The translations under genes were made by a program, and so were the position numbers. From assembly GCA_945898195.1 (NCBI GenBank), contig CAMDHM010000011.1, positions 1 to 64,000 of the forward strand: 64,000 nucleotides of DNA, written 5' to 3'. Under the pieces are notes generated by a model. It saw only the letters and a list, made by a program, of their open reading frames with translations, did no database searches and was not told the DNA's origin. The stretch is from Pseudobacteriovorax antillogorgiicola (GTDB lineage: Bacteria; Bdellovibrionota_B; Oligoflexia; Oligoflexales; RGVZ01). Of this stretch, positions 63,033-64,000 are shown piece by piece. Position 1 is the first letter of the stretch. The number at the start of each line of letters is the position of its first letter.

Positions 63033-64000
63033 ATGCAGCCGAAATTTCAGCCCACGATTGTCGCTTATAACGAAGCAGGGCGCATTGCGCTTCCTGAAGG
63101 CAATGCTCTGACAAATTTGTGCTCAGGCGCCCGACTGATCATGACGGGCGACCCCGCAGCCCTCCCGGCAGCATTGGCCCAAGGCCCCCTAGCGGTTTTA
63201 ACCAACAGCCTCGATCCGGAACTACTAGCCAAGATTCGCCAGCATTCTAGCTCTGCCAACCCCGATTCCGCTGTTATTCTGCTCGTCGATAAGGTCCACA
63301 TCGAATACACGAAAGCCTTGGGCGGCAAAGAGCACGAGCTGGTAGACCATATTATTGCCGTCCGAACCGCTGCAGACGGCGGGCCATCAGCCTGGAGCAA
63401 TACGGACCTGCGAGCCACCCTCCAAAAACTGATTCGTAGTGATTTTTTTGGCGTTGAAAAATACCTGCGCACCGGCGCCCGGATTTTAAGTTTTCCAATA
63501 ACTTCATCCAAGGACCGCGATCAACTGCACCAGGAAACGACCAGCTTCGCGACCTCCTGCGGTCTGAGCCAATCCATTGCCTTGACGGCAAAACAGATTG
63601 TTCAGGAAATGCTGCTCAACGCCATTTACGATGCGCCAAATGCTGCGGGACATCGCCAGCCCAAGGAGCGCTCCGGTCACCCGGTAGATTTGGCCGTGAA
63701 AGACCAGGGCCGACTCGAACTAGGTTTTGACGGAGAAATCCTGGCTATTTCGGTATGGGACCCCTTCGGCTTGTTCAAGCGGGAGACTTTCTTCAATTAC
63801 GCGCGGAAGGCTCTGTTTCGCGCGAATTCGGAAGATATTATCGATACGAAGGTCGAAGGAGCCGGACTCGGATTAATGACCGTTTATCTAAAAAGTCACG
63901 GCCTTGTCTGTAATGTTGATCCCGGGCACGCGACCGAAGTGATGGCCTTGATCGATACCGGCACAAAAGTACGCGATTTCGAGAAGATTCCTCGTTCCAT
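63033..64000 (+). CDS. GHKL-ATPase domain protein, 3' end outside the window
   Basis: This frame has no stop before the window ends, so it is missing from the ORF track. It begins MQPKFQPTIVAYNEAGRIAL at 63033, 23 bases after the nuoB stop, and runs for at least 322 residues. The first 120 residues resemble a degenerate response-regulator receiver domain in strand pattern (AVILLVDKVHIEYTKAL). From about 195 there are GHKL ATPase motifs: the N box QIVQEMLLNAIYDAP, a G1-like ISVWDPFG and the G2 box GAGLGLMTVYL. It is probably a regulator of the RsbW or histidine-kinase ATPase type; no phosphoacceptor His is seen. Confidence 0.7.
   Translation, partial: MQPKFQPTIVAYNEAGRIALPEGNALTNLCSGARLIMTGDPAALPAALAQGPLAVLTNSLDPELLAKIRQHSSSANPDSAVILLVDKVHIEYTKALGGKEHELVDHIIAVRTAADGGPSAWSNTDLRATLQKLIRSDFFGVEKYLRTGARILSFPITSSKDRDQLHQETTSFATSCGLSQSIALTAKQIVQEMLLNAIYDAPNAAGHRQPKERSGHPVDLAVKDQGRLELGFDGEILAISVWDPFGLFKRETFFNYARKALFRANSEDIIDTKVEGAGLGLMTVYLKSHGLVCNVDPGHATEVMALIDTGTKVRDFEKIPRS

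Overview
The window carries about 50 genes and one tRNA from a Gram-negative bacterium, most likely of the Bdellovibrionota or of a Myxococcota-like 'deltaproteobacterial' lineage. The pointers are a complete type II secretion (T2SS) operon that includes gspN and a PilM-like GspL, a gliding-type envelope cluster (FHA-TonB protein, TPR lipoprotein, large TPR proteins, beta-barrel, two TolR/ExbD, one TolQ) resembling Glt/Agl of Myxococcus and Bdellovibrio, and many secreted proteins and lipoproteins. The placement is inferred from gene content; no rRNA is present to confirm it.

Layout. (1) 1-258: right end of an insertion sequence, with the C-terminus of an IS1-type transposase. (2) 264-21903, all on the minus strand: aroK, two gspC paralogues, gspD-E-F-G-H-I-J-K, a PilM/GspL fusion, gspM, gspN, then a small helical protein, a GT4 glycosyltransferase with TPRs, an unknown protein and a lytic transglycosylase (slt). 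Together these build a secretion machine crossing both membranes. (3) 22066-24531: a crotonase-fold protein, ychF and yajQ. (4) 24615-30385, plus strand: a Cys-containing exported protein, then the classic rpsU-dnaG-rpoD macromolecular synthesis set, then a CAU tRNA. RpoD has a long Lys/Ala/Pro-rich N-terminal extension. (5) 30404-40369: one gene for a 3321-residue lipoprotein with about two dozen Ig-like repeats, each with a cysteine pair, and a C-terminal propeller-like region. (6) 40497-45247: a small lipoprotein, a dipeptide epimerase and a CAP-domain lipoprotein. The 3' end of the CAP gene is duplicated (103 bp, 3 mismatches) on both sides of an AT-rich two-gene cassette coding for a nucleotidyltransferase and a ribbon-helix-helix protein. 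A perfect 14+14 bp palindrome lies just before the cassette's first ATG. (7) 45298-49649: a dihydrouridine synthase, a deoxyhypusine-synthase-like enzyme, pyrD, a MITE-like element related to the IS end at position 1-258, and an orphan gene. (8) 49663-62310, minus strand: an M23/LysM lipoprotein, surE and the gliding-like cluster. (9) 62509-64000, plus strand: a stand-alone nuoB and a truncated GHKL-ATPase protein that is missing from the ORF track because it runs off the window.

Most interesting signals: the toxin-antitoxin-like cassette that carries a replacement 3' end for the gene it sits in; the IS/MITE pair; the giant repeat lipoprotein with a recent 609-bp internal duplication; the basic tail on RpoD; and the compact Glt/Agl-like motor cluster.
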